Source: Amblyornis subalaris (taxonomy: Eukaryota; Chordata; Aves; Passeriformes; Ptilonorhynchidae). Taken from it: a stretch of DNA of 64,000 nt. The number at the start of each line of letters is the position of its first letter. Position 1 is the first letter of the stretch. The notes under the pieces are model-generated. The model searched no databases, was not told the DNA's origin, and saw nothing but the letters and a program-made list of their open reading frames with translations. A program made the translations under genes and the position numbers. Shown in pieces: positions 26,701-40,120 of the stretch. The stretch covers positions 2,666,001 to 2,730,000 of the forward strand of contig JACAXG010000060.1 in NCBI GenBank assembly GCA_018881555.1, read 5' to 3'.

Positions 26701-29700
26701 AGTTCAGAAGAGAGTAAGGCAACTGAGGGTTAGGACGAGTGGGCCCAACAGCAGCAGCTGGAGTAGCTGCTTCTCTCAGGGGCACAGATGCTGAGGGGAG
26801 GGAAGCAACTAGGATGCAGCACTGATAGGATGAAATGCAATACTAGAATATCATGCCTTGATTTACAGAGGTAAGAAATATGTACTAGTCTGAACAAACA
26901 AGAAGTACCTCCAAGATATTTAAGCACAAAAGTCAAGTGCAAAGACATCTAAAAGGCATAAAAATTTATAATTTGGGTGCTTTGATGCTGTTTACACCTG
27001 GAGAAGTTCCAGGTTTCATTATTTTTTAGGTTATTATTGACTATTAGATTATTGCACACAGCAGTAGTTAAAGGTAAATAAGGAGTGGGTGATACAAACA
27101 AACGCTCAAAGTAAAATTGGTGACTTGAGTCTTTAAAAATGGAGGAGATTTTAATTAGGCAGAATTGACAGTGATGAACAAAAAAATATGAACAACAGAT
27201 TCCTGCTGTGTATGTGAATTCTGCTGAACTAATCAATGCAATCAATGCTATGTGCATTGGTGCTGCACACAGCAATTTCCCAAGTTCCCAGGACAGGAGA
27301 AGGGAATTTTCCCCTTAAAAGTAAGGGAAACACAAAACAGAGTAAAAAATAAAATAAAATTTTAAAAAAAATGCATGTTACTACTCTTTACCTCACTGTC
27401 ACCCAGACAGGCAAATACAATGATGGACTTCACCTACCACATAGTTGAAATCCCCACAACAGCTTCATCTGTTATTGCCCCTTTTGTTGTTCCAGATAAA
27501 TGAAGAAGATATCACAAAAGGTACCAAAAACCATTATCACAACAAACTGAAGAAGAATAAAGCAACCACTGCATGTTCACTGCAGAGTGCTGACAGCAAG
27601 CCAAGCTTGGAGTTTATATAATGAACTTCTGCAAAACTTCACAGCAAGGCTGTTTTTCAGGCAACACAAATACGCTGAAGACTTGAGGAAAAAGGAAGAG
27701 GCAGGAAAGCAGGATAATTCATTCAGTGCCTTTTGGGAGAAAGAAGTGGTCTGTACTTGTTCACTGAAGGATAACTCAAAACACATCCACGCTAAGCTGT
27801 GCAGTGAGGGGGGTGAATACAAAAAAAACCCTCTACCACCGCTAAGAGTGACAGAATTAAGGCTGAAAATAAAGCATTCAAGAAGAAAGCCAAGATATAT
27901 ATACACACAAATAGACAGTACTCTTCTTTGTTCAGAAAAAAAAAATGAGCGAGGTCTGCAAAAAATTGCTTGATACATGATCAATACATTCATATCCATA
28001 CATGCTGCAGCAAGAGGCATCTCAAAAGTAGTTCCCTCAGTAACTCAGCAAAGCATGTTTTTGTATTAACAATTGAATTCTAATCTTCTCCTCCTCTAAT
28101 TTCCCCTAAGAGATTCAATAAAGTGACTTCATCAGAAATACGCCATCCAGAACAACGACTAAAAAGGGTACAGTAAAAACAAACTAAGATTGCAGTACAG
28201 AGGTGGATCTGACCATTAAATGTACAGCATGAGAAGATAATTGACACATCCATTTTGAAGTGATAGCAAAGCAGTCACCAGCACATTAGAAGCCACTAGA
28301 TTGCCTGCCTACTATAAGAGTTAAAGACCTATCAGATGTGAAACAAACATTTCATTGAGCTCTCCCTGACATTCTCTTCAGAAGTGATTGATCTGAGCAT
28401 AGTTCCCTAAGCCACTTACTGTGTAGTTAAAACTAGTGGTACAAGCCTTCAAGTTATAGTTAGGGAGGTAAAAACATAGCGAAAAAAAATCAGGTGTGAA
28501 TTCCTCTTCCATAAAATCTAATACTAGACTTCAATATTTAACAGGAAGCTTGATCTGTTTAGAAACAGACTCCTGCAGATCATGACAGCTACTTCATAAG
28601 AGATCGTTTTGCAAGTCCTGACTTTTAATTCCTTACAGAATTAACGGACTGCAATTGGTCATTTGCCCTCTGAAGTCACCATTCTTCCCTTTAATGGTAT
28701 TGACATTTTCACCACACCACCCTTCACTATCACAGACTGGAATTCAGCAAGGGAATAAGCAGTAGGGATCAGCAAAATTCAATAGAACCATAAGATCCAG
28801 TTTGCCACAAATCTCATTTAAGTTCTCAAAAATAAAAGAATCACACGCTTTGCCTCTTCTGAAACACTACAAAATCATTATGTGACAATTAGAATGGTAC
28901 AATAATAAAGAGGAAGGAAAAAAATAATTAGATGCTGATTTCTGATACAATGTTAACAACCTTTTAGACTTGGAAAGTTTCCGAAATATCAGTTCTCATA
29001 ATCCTGAAAAGTGATGCTGTAATTATTCTGATAATTTACTGGTTGTCTAAACCACTCAACATGCCTCTGAGTTCACTAACCTTCAAGTTCCACCACCAGC
29101 AAAAGCCTCACGAGTTTAGTATCCTTGCTTTGGCAAGAACACAATGCTCAACATCTGTCTCAGGTATCACTGTAGTTAAAATATTCCATTGCTCATTAGA
29201 GAGGAAGATGAGATCACCAGGAAATACTATTATGTATCCTCTTGGTTAGACAGAGGACTGGCAGTAAACCCAGGCTCTCTTTCCTTCCCTGGCAGTCTGG
29301 ATATTCTCCAGCAAAGTGAAATCTGTCAGTCTCTATCCCTTCAGGTGAGAAGAGATATTAAATACTGCCTATACTTCGTCCTGTCTTTAGGAGAGGGCAA
29401 CAGTCAATGAACTCAAATGGAAAGAAACATTTCCCTGAAGGTCTGAACTAAATACCTAAGCTCTGGCGGAACACAAGGCTGAGGACTCATCTCTCTCCTC
29501 AGCCTCTCTGATGGCCAGCTCTGAGCAGTTTCTGCAGATCCCCACCCAAGTCATTAATTTTCACGAAGCACTGTTCAGGATGCCCATACACATGACAGCG
29601 TGTTGTACCACGCACTGCAAGGTTTAGCATCTAGAAGCCAGATATCTTGCCTTGCAGCACCCAGTTCTTCCAGTTCAAGACCTCAATAGGTCTTCCTATT

Positions 29701-32378
29701 GAGGAAGTTCATCCACTTACTAAAGACAGTAGGAAAAATCACATTAGAATGTCTGTGAGAGACATTAAGAAAGCATTTGCCTGGCACATACGAAGGGCAA
29801 AGTCAGACTAAATAATATAACAGTCCCTTCTGGCCTCGGCCCTGTGTAGAAGGAGTTTTTTCTCAGAGGGGCTGAGAGACTAATTAATTTGTGCTTTAAA
29901 AAGCCCTTCAGAAACGTGGAAGAATGATGCTACTCTGCTTGCAAAGTATTCATTCTTCTTCAGTTGATCTAATTCAGACTCCTTTTCCCTTAGCATGTAT
30001 CAGTGCATCCCCAGTAAGATACACTGAATAAAGCACGGAAGTAGAAGATGCTTTGCAATTCAAGGCTGATGTTTGCGTCTGTTGCTTCAACACATTGCTT
30101 TCGTATTCTGTGTGCAAGGCTGACTGAAAAATTAAGGAATAAATTAAAAAATTAGACTGTAATGAGGCAAGAGGTTTTGCCCTTTGTTCCTCTCTGTTGT
30201 CCTCAGCATGCCAGAAGGTTGAGAACAATACATACCTACTCATCTGTGATCACCTACAAGAAAAAGGAGAACTAGGTACATCTGGGAGGCTTAATTTAAT
30301 TTCATATTATCAGGATATCCAGGCTTGCTCTAAATTATGATAAAATAAAACAATGGGAGCATCACACCATGCCTCCCGCACAAAACCAGGGTCTGCCTCC
30401 AACTAGGTATTTGAGCAAGAGGACTAAACACTGAAGAACAACCATCTCAGACACCGGGATACTAACCCAGACACTGGGAACAAATTTTCCCACAGCAGTG
30501 CTAACAAGAACCATAGCCTGCCAGTTTGGGGACCAGTCAGACACTCTTCACCAACACTTATTTGCTGAAGTGAACAGTACAACAAAAATTTATCCTGCAA
30601 GACCACAAGCCTTGCACAGGAATGCAGGGACCAAAGACATAAAAATGAGGAGCAAGCAAAGCTACCATTTTGTTCTCTGGGACAGTATTGCAATTTAAAC
30701 AGAGCCTGACCATAAATGAGTCTTAATCCGCACTTCTACTTTTAAGCTAATCTTCAAAAGATGTGGCTCTCTTTGCACAGCAATCATCAAAACAGGTTCA
30801 TCTACAACCAAATCAATCTGTATGTTCTCAGAGCACAAGACAGAAACACTATTTAAACAGTTATAACCTACCAGAGTTGTATCTTTATATTACCTTCATG
30901 TTTGTTCTATTAAAAAATAGTAAGCTATGTTTCTATACGGATGTTAATATATTTACACCATGCTCAGCTTGAATGATAGTGAGTTCATTTTAAAAGGCAC
31001 ACAAAGAACACTGAAAAATTGTATTAATTCACTAAATAAATTACTTTTAATGACTTGTGTGCGTATGAAGGAAGTTAAGTTTATCCAAATTTGCATTTTA
31101 AATTGATCAAAAGGAAACATTGCCTCAAATTAAGCAGTGGACACAATCAGTTCTGGGTCCCAAATTACTTCAAGATTATAACTGTGGCAAATGTATTTGA
31201 TGAAACACGGCTTTTATTTACAGATTGGAAGAGGAGAAACAGGTTTCTCAGTATTTTGACTCAGTCAGTTCCTCAGTGTTCAACAAACCAGTCACTAATC
31301 TGAATCAAAGAAACTGAAACAGAAAACGATCTCACTACTCTTGCAGCAGAGACAAGAATGACACTGTCATGTCAAAAATTCAGTTTCAAACAAACCCGGA
31401 TGCCAGTTAGAGTCCAAAATTCCCTTCAGATCAGTGGCTGCAATTTCCTGTTAAAATTTTAACTGTCCATAGTTCCATTCTGTGCACCAGCAGCTAAAGA
31501 TGAAAAATCTATTTAACACATCACAGCAAGCTTAGTTCTTTGCCGTTTCATAATTATATCAAACCCAGTTTCAGACCATTTGTTTTCACCTTTGATTCCA
31601 AGTCCACCCCAATGTATTTGGTGGGGGTCTGTAGCTGGACACTGGGATCTGTGGCCGGACATGGTGCTGTGCTGCATGGCGCACTGGCCCCAAGCACACC
31701 CAGGACAGGCTGCACCTCCCTGCCCCCATCACTCTTCCATCTTGTATCTTCTGTAACACAGAGTATATGAATCACAGCTGAAATTCCCTCAATGCACCTT
31801 GACACAATGAGAGTTTACTGAAGGAGCACTCTTCCTTTATCCTTCACATCCTGATTGCAGCCCCCTACCCTTCCCAGTGTAAGGATTTATTTATTTGAAT
31901 CACAGGAAAATAAAGCACATCTACAGAGTGCCGGTTCTTCTAGCTGCTCCCCAGGGACACCTCCACTGCCAATATATTCAATTTGGTGTTAACAAACCAT
32001 AATGAGTCAGCAGAAATCACTCCTATCCCGACCATATTCCCCTGAGGGTGCCAGCAGATGTTCAAAGGAGAGATCAGCAGCACAGCACTGCCAATCACCT
32101 CCATGTTATTTTAACCCCACTTGTCTGTTCAGCTTTTAATTGCCTATGTTATAAAGAGGAGATACAAGAAACAAATCTTTCTGATGAATATAGTTCATTC
32201 CTGCAGAGATAAAAATCTAGAAAATCCCATTCACACTTGCATGGAAAGACACATGTAATATTGCTTTATCACGTGAAATGATACAAAGCCATTGCCATCT
32301 GAATCAATTGGTCTCCTGTTTGCTACACAATATGGCACAATAAAGCTCAAGGGGTTTTGTCCACATTTGCAGATGCAC
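20758..32378. other. DISC1: Intron 9 segment without recognisable genes
   Basis: About 11.6 kb of unique-looking intron. The overlapping opposite-strand open frames at 27577-28020 (147 codons, minus) and 27587-27973 (128 codons, plus) are the longest here, and neither translation resembles a protein family. A GC-richer patch at 31600-31745 is not a recognised repeat. This segment is almost free of single-base Ns. Confidence 0.7.
29795..29845 (+). repeat. Possible older CR1/L3 3' end relic
   Basis: A short stretch containing AATAATATAACAGTCCCTTC followed by TGGCCTCGG. It resembles the 3' UTR motif 'gtcccttctggcct' seen in older reptilian CR1/L3 families. No octamer tail survives. It could be chance. 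Confidence 0.35.
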
Positions 32379-32465
32379 ATGGTTTAGTGGTGGACTTAGC
32401 AGTGCTAAGTCAGCAGTTGAATCTTACAGGTCTTCTCTAACTTAAACGATTCTATGGTTCTATGA
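32379..32465 (+). mobile_element. Short CR1-type 3' end
   Basis: About 87 bp matching the final 3' UTR of an avian CR1 subfamily: GGTTTAGTGGTGGACTTAGC near the start, then AGGTCTTCTCTAACTTAAACG and the tail GATTCTATGGTTCTATGA. It is an extremely 5'-truncated insertion on the plus strand. The subfamily cannot be assigned by eye. Confidence 0.75.
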
Positions 32466-35400
32466 CTTCCTGCAGCAGAGAGCTGAAAGTCCCCCATGGC
32501 AGAGCTCTTGCATAAGCACGCACGGAATATTACACTCGGCTCCGGACACCTCATTACCAGAAAGATAACACATTAGACAGAGTTATTAGAGAAGCAACAA
32601 AAATGATAAGTGAAGATCGAAGAGAGTTATTACAGCAAGACATTAAAAGTTAACTGCATAAAGGTTGGCTAAGGAACAACTTTCTTCAGGACAGTTACAA
32701 CCTGTAAATATTTGAAGGAAGGATATGAAGGATATATACGCCAATAAGGAAAATGAATTACTTAGCATGGAAAAAACAGATACAATTACGAATAAAAAGA
32801 TGAAATTAAGAAACGTCTGACTCTTGAGAAAAAAAAAAAGGGTAATAGAAGGCAGGCTTTGAGAAGCCAATTGCTTGGATGACTTAATAGGTCTTTTATA
32901 CCTCTACCTCCTGTAACTCCATGATAATAATGATGGAGCAAAAGAAAGGACTCAAAGTATGAAATCCAATTAATTCTTTGCCAGTAGGCAAACCATCTTT
33001 ATCAGATATGTTGGCTTAGCAATAAGCTTAAGCTTGGCATGATAGATCTTACCTGTCAGTTATTTAGATGTAGCTTTTTGTAAAGTCTTCAGGGAAGACA
33101 AGAGTATTTTTATACTTTCATTAAAACACAGACTACATCCATCAAAGGAGGAAGTTATATTAAAGAGATCTGTGGCATTTTCAGACTAATCTGTGCATCT
33201 GACCGGTGCCATATTTAGCATTATCTAATCTGTTTTGTGCATCTAACAGACTGCAAACCCTTTGGGGCAGAAATCCCATCCTCCTCTTTCTTTTTATCAC
33301 ACAGCATCAAGTGTGTTGACAGCGCTCAACAAATAATACCCATTTCCAAGGGAGGAAAGAAGTCGGTGCTAGCACACACTGTGTAGTATTATTTTCAAGA
33401 GATGAACTCTTACATTACTAATCGGAGTCTTCGTGTACATTCCAGTAGAAGAACAACTCCTACTTCTGTCAGGAAAAAGAACTTTACAAACACAGAAAAT
33501 GCCTCAGAACACTGAAAAATTAGATCTTTGGACAAGTACAGAAAATGGCAGGAAGAAGTGACAAAAAGGACACAAATTATTGAGAAATGGAAGAAAAAAA
33601 TTAAATACCGCGACTAAAATTTAGTCTAAAGTTCAGACTAAAACGAAGAGTGCTTTAAAAACATATACAATTTGTATGTGTGATACTGTTTTTAAAAACC
33701 CAGTCAGGCATCAATTCTCAAATAACAATTCATCACTAGGGGTATATTTAAAAGAACCCATGTCAGTGTACTTCTGTTTCCATGCAAATGTTCCATCCAT
33801 AACTCACACTATTTATTGACACTATTTTGGCTCATGCAAAAGTCTTGTAGAAGCCTATGTGAGGAGCCAACAAGTCTGCTCACCATTTTAGCATCTGCCA
33901 AAGTTAATTTTTGAAAGAGTATATAGGGACATACATAGTTATATAATGACATGCTGCCCTTTAAGGTGTTCTGAATTAAAACATAACAAGCCACAGGCTA
34001 TTTATAAGATCAGTGGGAGCAAGTTATTGCTGGCAGCCTGCATGCCACACCTGGACACTCCTCTGACAAACTCCTCCTTTTAATATTTAATATTTCACAC
34101 ACATATTAATACATTACAGACTCATGGTTATAAACTCCAGCTTGGAATCACATACCCCTAACAACTCTACTTCCACCATGTTGGTGGAATGTTTGCTTGA
34201 ATGTTTGCTTTCATGCAGAGATGCTGCCTGTGTTGCTCTTGGATGAACTTTCTTTAAGAAGTAATGCCAGCACCAAATGAAATACTGATATCCAAGGAAG
34301 AGACAGGTTTTACAGAGATGCTTTGTTTTTTAAATGCTCTCAGTTAAGCGTATGAAGCATCTGCTGTGTACCGCTCCCTGTACGCAAAATGGATATTCAG
34401 GAAAGTAATGTACATCAAGTAGTACAGTGAGGGAGATGAACACTCCTACCTCATTTGCCACAGCCTTCAAATGCTGTGTGCATTTACAGAGTTGCTAGCT
34501 TCAGAAACAGTTGCAATGTAGCCTCTCTTTCCAGGGATAAATTAGCTAGAAGAATTTAAAATACATATCCAGAAAACTCATTTCTCTGGCTGAGTCTTGC
34601 AATCTTTAATAATCAAATCAAATGAATCCCAGGTTTTGAGGAATAACTTAGGACTTTTTCTGTTCATAGAAATTTATTTTTCCCATCAAATTTTCATGTA
34701 GTATGAGAAGTACACTTTTTAAAAAAAATTATTGCAAGACTTTACTGAGATGCAAAAATACTATTTTACTCACTTTTCATTAAACAATTAATGATCCAAT
34801 ATTTTTTAAAAACTGTACAGAAAGATATAGTTACTTGTGTCATTAACAGCCTAAATTCCTGTCAAAGTCAACTTTTGCAACTCCTAAAACTTAGAGGCAA
34901 AACCAACCACAATGACTTTGTAAGAGTGGTGAGAAATAAGCTCTAAATAAAGAAGGAGACTTTCTATCATCTCAAGTGATTTTGTATTTGTCCTCACCAC
35001 TTTCAGCATACTGCTACTACAGCGACAAGCAAGGGCATAGCTCAACACATCCCAAATAAATCCAAAATTGGGATTACATTGGAAAGCCAATCCTTGCAAG
35101 AGTCCCATGATTTTTTTGTTTCTTTCTTTAGAAATCAGTAAAATATCCAAAGAGGATCATCAGCGTCCAAATAAGTTCATTATCAGGGGAAAGAAGGGGA
35201 AAAAAAACTGCAGAGAGGGAAGATGAGTGAAGGAAAAGAGAAGTTGCAGCAATTGTGCAAGGTCTTACACACCAGAGTCAATATACAACTGAAAAGATAT
35301 TCCTAAGAAGGCAAATATTATTCTGCTGCTTTCAATTCCTGGCTTTTTAGAATTAAACAAGAAAATTGAACGTTGCTTGGGGCTCCTTGGTTTGGAGCTC

Positions 35401-38400
35401 AAAAGACAGCCCTGCACCCACCACACCACAGCTGTCTGAAAACCAGTATGCAAGAGCTGCATTCGACGTGAACTCATGGCAGAAGGATGTGGTGACCAGC
35501 AGCATGGAAAAAAGAGATGCTATCTCTTCTGCTGTCAGTATGTACATGTTTTTGCAAAAACTAGAAAGCAATTCATAGACAATGGGAAACCAATGAGCCC
35601 ACACAGTGCCTACAAAACCCCACTAACACTGTTTTGACTGCCCTAGAGATTCCCTGCTGACAATTTAGCCCTTCCAAGATCTGAGCTATTGCACCATCTT
35701 CATTATTAAAGCTTACTTAAAATTTCATTTGGAATTCCTTTTATAAAACTTTACACAAAACCATCTACTTGTACTGACTATGAAAGAGTGCTGTCTTCAC
35801 ATCAGCTCCACATCAGCTGAACTTTGCTTTGCACCATGGTCCTGAGGAATCACCCCAGCTGAAATGGGGACTGTAACACAGCAGACTCCTTACCAAAGGT
35901 TTTCATAAGAGACCACCAACCTCTTTTTGTACCACCCTCTAACATTGCCACCCCATTCTTACGCCTCATTTCACCCTGACTCTAGAAGCTCTCTCCATAC
36001 AAATCTATGGCTAAGTGCTTCAGGGAGTCACACTGTAACTAAGGGCTAATTTTTTTCCTAAATTGATCTTCACAAATTGTTTTCAATTGTGTTTCAGTAC
36101 AACACTCAAAACTGATACACACAAGTAGAAATTCTGGTTTCTATGACCCTGGAAGAAACCTTGCTGTATGTCAGAGGTCCATAAGCACCCCTACAGAAAC
36201 CCCTGCTGAAGCACCTGTTTCCCTTCAGAAAGGCAAAGTAGAAACAGTTAAAACGGTAAAATTAAGTTCTGAAAAGAACAACTTGACCCAAAAGTTTTGC
36301 ATGGTACTGCTGCATCAATAATTGCACTCTGAAGAAACAAAACTACTTATATGTACACAGGCAGGCATGTGGATGTATTCTGCAATGATCCCATGACGAT
36401 GTAAGCTTCCCAGTAGTCACACATGCTAACACAAATTTGGCTTCATATTCCTACCCTTGTCCAGTCTCAGCATAAACTAGAGACACTAGGGCAAAGCAGG
36501 GTAGGCATTTTGACCATTCTAGCTTAACCCNATGCATGCACATGCAAATGAGCACGTTTAGGGAGGCTTTTTAAGGAAAATCGCCTAAATTAATTTCTTT
36601 CCACCTGAGTAACATTTCTAGATGGAAGACAAAGAGGTGTCCAAGCATTCACAAAACAGATAAACTGTATGGAGCAAAACAGAGCTGTACTCAAAACTCA
36701 ATGGGAAAAATGCTTTATGAGAAGTTCTTTCATTATGGACTTAACTCATGACATGTCACACAAACCCAAGGAAAGAGAAAACACTGACTGCAACGCTTTG
36801 GGATCTAGAGCACACAGGCACTGGATCCTGCCCACCATTTCAAAATTCTCTTGCACAATAACTCTAAGATTGCTGGGTGATGACGACCTAACTGTTGTGA
36901 ATGATTCTCATTCTTTCCTTAGTTGTCACTTTAATTGTGCATAAAAAGGTTTCAGAAACCTGTTTTCATTAAAATTGTCCACATTTAATCTTATACCCGG
37001 TGTTCTCCAAAGAAAAACAAGAGAGAAGTCCAAAGAGCAATGTAATCCCAACTGCAAGTCCANCGCCAGATTTTTCCATCCCCCATACAATAGAACTAGT
37101 AAAGTGAACTCATAAAAAAATAAAATGAAAAAGAACATCTCAGTATGGTTGATTATGAAATTCAAATTTTACTCTTACTGCTAAAAAAATGGCTCAACAC
37201 TAGCACTGAAATGAAAATGGCTGTATACCTCAATATAACAAATCATATTCTGAAACAGTAATTCACCTGTAACATTTGTATTGATTCTTACAGATAATAA
37301 TATCTCCCCCTAAAACATATTTCACATTGTCTTCACTTCATTGATCATAGGCATTATATAAATGTTTCGATCAATCTGATAAGGCTTTTATCTACACATG
37401 CACATTCTGCAACTTTGCTGAGCTCCAAAACACGCAGGTAGTGCACGCTAAGTAAAAAGAATCTGAGTTTTTCTTCTGGGTTGTTTCCTTCTATATATGC
37501 ACCACCTTGCTAAGATCATGCTTCACTGGATGTAGCAACAATCAACTGTTTGTTTTCTACAAGAAAGCAACTGCATCGAAAAAGGAAGGTTTTCCTCAAC
37601 ACGTTTTATGTGTTTGGCAAANTACTGATATTCTTAGATTCCCTGTTGATACAGATTTAGATATTTTTTCATCCTAGCACACTGCCACTGAGTTCTAGTT
37701 CAAAGTGATGAATAATACATTAACTCTCTCTAACACAGTAAGTCTAACACTACATCAGCATGGCATGTTGCATGGGCATAAGATACAGGTGAGCAATAAC
37801 GTTCATGAAAACTGAAATTGCATTTATAGTACAGATGCTAAAATCAACAATTTGTATTAAGGTAAGTAGTCAAGAGACAGACACTTGAGGGGCTATTAAA
37901 ATCATTAACAACATACATCATCTTAATGGATTATAAAAATGTTATTTCTATATAAAGTCAGTGTAAGTTCACATTACAGCATCCCCCCAAATCCATTTCA
38001 CTATTCCAATGAACCTAAATCCTGACTTTCAGGGAACAAGCCTAAGAGAGAGTTCAAGTGCCATGCTTACAATGCACTGCTAATTCTCATGCGCGATTCC
38101 CATCAACATATAAGATACCTCTGAAGGTGGAGCTGTAGCTGTAGGAAAGGAGAGCAATCAACATTCATTTTATCTAGACTACCAACAACTCAGAAATCTG
38201 ACATAGCCAAATCCACCCTGAAGATGGAAATCAAGACACAGCAGGGCCTGCCTTTCATTAGCCATTCCTAAGCATTCAACTGTCGTTCTGAATGTAAGCA
38301 CAGGTTTTATGAGCCAAATAAACTTTCTTAGCTCAAATCCCACANGCAACAAAGGCGAATGGTACTTCCACCTCTGTCAGTAAAACTTATCACGACAGAA

Positions 38401-39810
38401 GACTAATTCTGTGCACACAGTGGCTACACAGAAACAAATCTAGAGCAGTGTCCATGCATTTGCTTTTATTCCCACTTTACTGATATTTGAGGAAATATGT
38501 TCTCTATTAAAAAGCATTTTATGCAGCTCAGTCACTCATTATTCTGCAGGCATTTCAAAATTTGGCTTCATTACACTTTGCAGCACCACCAGCAGCGATC
38601 AGGGATAACAATTCAGTTTCAAAGTAGCATTCTGATATTTTGAAGTCAAGTCAGACAATGCTCAGACTTCTCTGTTTGAGACTGTCTCAAGAAACATTAA
38701 TTCTCTCAGAGTGTCTGTTTGCAAGTGAGAAGGTGAATCCATCCATCCAAGGAAATCTGGTGCTAGCACAAGGAGCACTAGAAGCTCACTGTGACTTCTC
38801 TACTTCTCCACCATCTCTTTCTGAAGAAACCAGTAACCAAAATCACTCTGAATCAAGCCACACATGGACTTGCACATGGATATCCAATTTCCCAGACCAC
38901 TGTATTTACTACCTGTTTTGCACGCTTTGCTTAAGGAAGTTTTAGTCAGAAGTCTCAGCAAAACATTCTGTGATTCTCCAACAAATCAAAAAACTTAGCA
39001 AAGTGTTTTACAAAAGTCTTCTCATCAGTTCTACTCACTGAAGAGCCTGTACCATGTGCTTTTCTATTCAACAAATAAAAGAAAAAAAATGCCTCACTCT
39101 CCCAACTGCTCTGTTTTTGAATAGGTATACAGTAAATATATTGTTATTCCATTATGGAGAACAGAAGTAGCATAAAATGTGTGGTAGGCTCCTATGATAT
39201 TTTTAAGAGTCCATTATTAATGTGATTAACAAGGTTCAGCTCAGTCACCTTGCTTTAGCAGCACGCACAAGGTCTGTGAGCATACCTGTTTGCAACACTT
39301 TCCCACTCAATTACATAAGTTGGTCTTCTCTTCTTTTGGAATTAACTTTTAGCCTGTAAATGCAACTCAGACAAAATTCTGAGTTTGTGAAGCACCCTTC
39401 TCCATGTGAAACAGCTCCAGCTCTTCCACACTGCAGTACTCCTTTAAAAAATTACCATCAGTAAAGGTGTCAACATAATATCCTAATTTAAATGGTTATT
39501 TTTCCCCTTGTTAAATCCTCGAGTGTTTTGAATACAGCACCAGGGTATAATAGAATGTGAATAAGTAATGAAAGATAAAGATGTGGATTTAAATAAAATA
39601 TCCCCTATTACCATTCCTAATTCTTATCTATTGTTGAGACGACAGCCATCTGGAACATTACAGCAAGGTGCGCATTCAAGAGGAACCCAGACAGGACAAA
39701 GTGCAATTCAAAACCAAGAATAACAGCCTTAAATCAAGTTTTAAGAGGACACCTGGCTACCAAGAAATACTGCAACCATGCCGATTTATCTTATTCCAAG
39801 CCTGCATTTT
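32466..39810. other. DISC1: Intron 9 segment without recognisable genes
   Basis: About 7.3 kb of AT-rich intron with no recognised repeat larger than a 12-bp duplication. Open frames (35366-35578, 36669-36944, 38640-38945) match nothing known. Confidence 0.7.
34186..34209. repeat. 12-bp tandem duplication
   Basis: Two exact copies of GAATGTTTGCTT in a row. A small slippage-type duplication with no known function. Confidence 0.8.
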
Positions 39811-39990
39811 GCCGCAGGACGCAAGACTAGTGATCCGAAGGAAGCTGCGGGTAGGATTTGGCAGGATGGTGGTGGAGGGGTGCCCGGGAAGAGGGGCTCC
39901 CTCCTGCATCCCACTCGTGGCCGCGCCTCTCCCGCGGCAATGCCGCCCCCTTGCGCTGCCGGGGCGGCAGAGGCGGCCCTCGGCCTCCCA
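39811..39990. promoter_or_regulatory. Compact CpG-dense islet inside intron 9
   Basis: About 180 bp of very GC-rich DNA with roughly 16 CpG sites, abruptly set in AT-rich intron where CpG is rare. It includes CCGCGCC, CCCGCGG, GCCGGGGCGG and a CCCGGG. It is open in two plus frames and one minus frame, but only because it is GC-rich; the translations are low-complexity Ala/Pro/Gly. It could be an alternative promoter, an enhancer kept unmethylated, or a relic GC-rich insertion. No clear TATA or splice donor settles it. Confidence 0.5.
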
Positions 39991-40120
39991 AAGGCTATCA
40001 CCACTTTAATTGCTGATTAATTACAGCCTTTCACCAAGGTCAAACGGAACATTCCGAGGCAGTATAAATGCTATCATGTGGAAAATACATCATATTAAAA
40101 AAGCTTTTTTTTTTTTTTAA
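39991..40120. promoter_or_regulatory. Candidate conserved regulatory block beside the CpG islet
   Basis: Immediately after the islet the sequence turns AT-rich, with TTTAATTGCTGATTAATTAC (homeodomain-type TAATTG and TTAATTA sites, about 40005-40024). A CCAAGGTCA nuclear-receptor half-site (ERR/NR5A type) follows at 40034-40042. The motif cluster next to CpG-dense DNA suggests an enhancer. Motifs this short occur by chance, so support is moderate at best. Confidence 0.35.

Noticed and set aside
27577..28020. 147- and 128-codon frames open on opposite strands
   Set aside because: Overlapping antisense openness in A/T-skewed sequence is common by chance; neither translation resembles a family.
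39668..40020. GC-rich frames as a coding exon
   Set aside because: Low-complexity Ala/Pro/Gly/Arg translation in several frames with no splice sites that fit; better explained by CpG-rich DNA.
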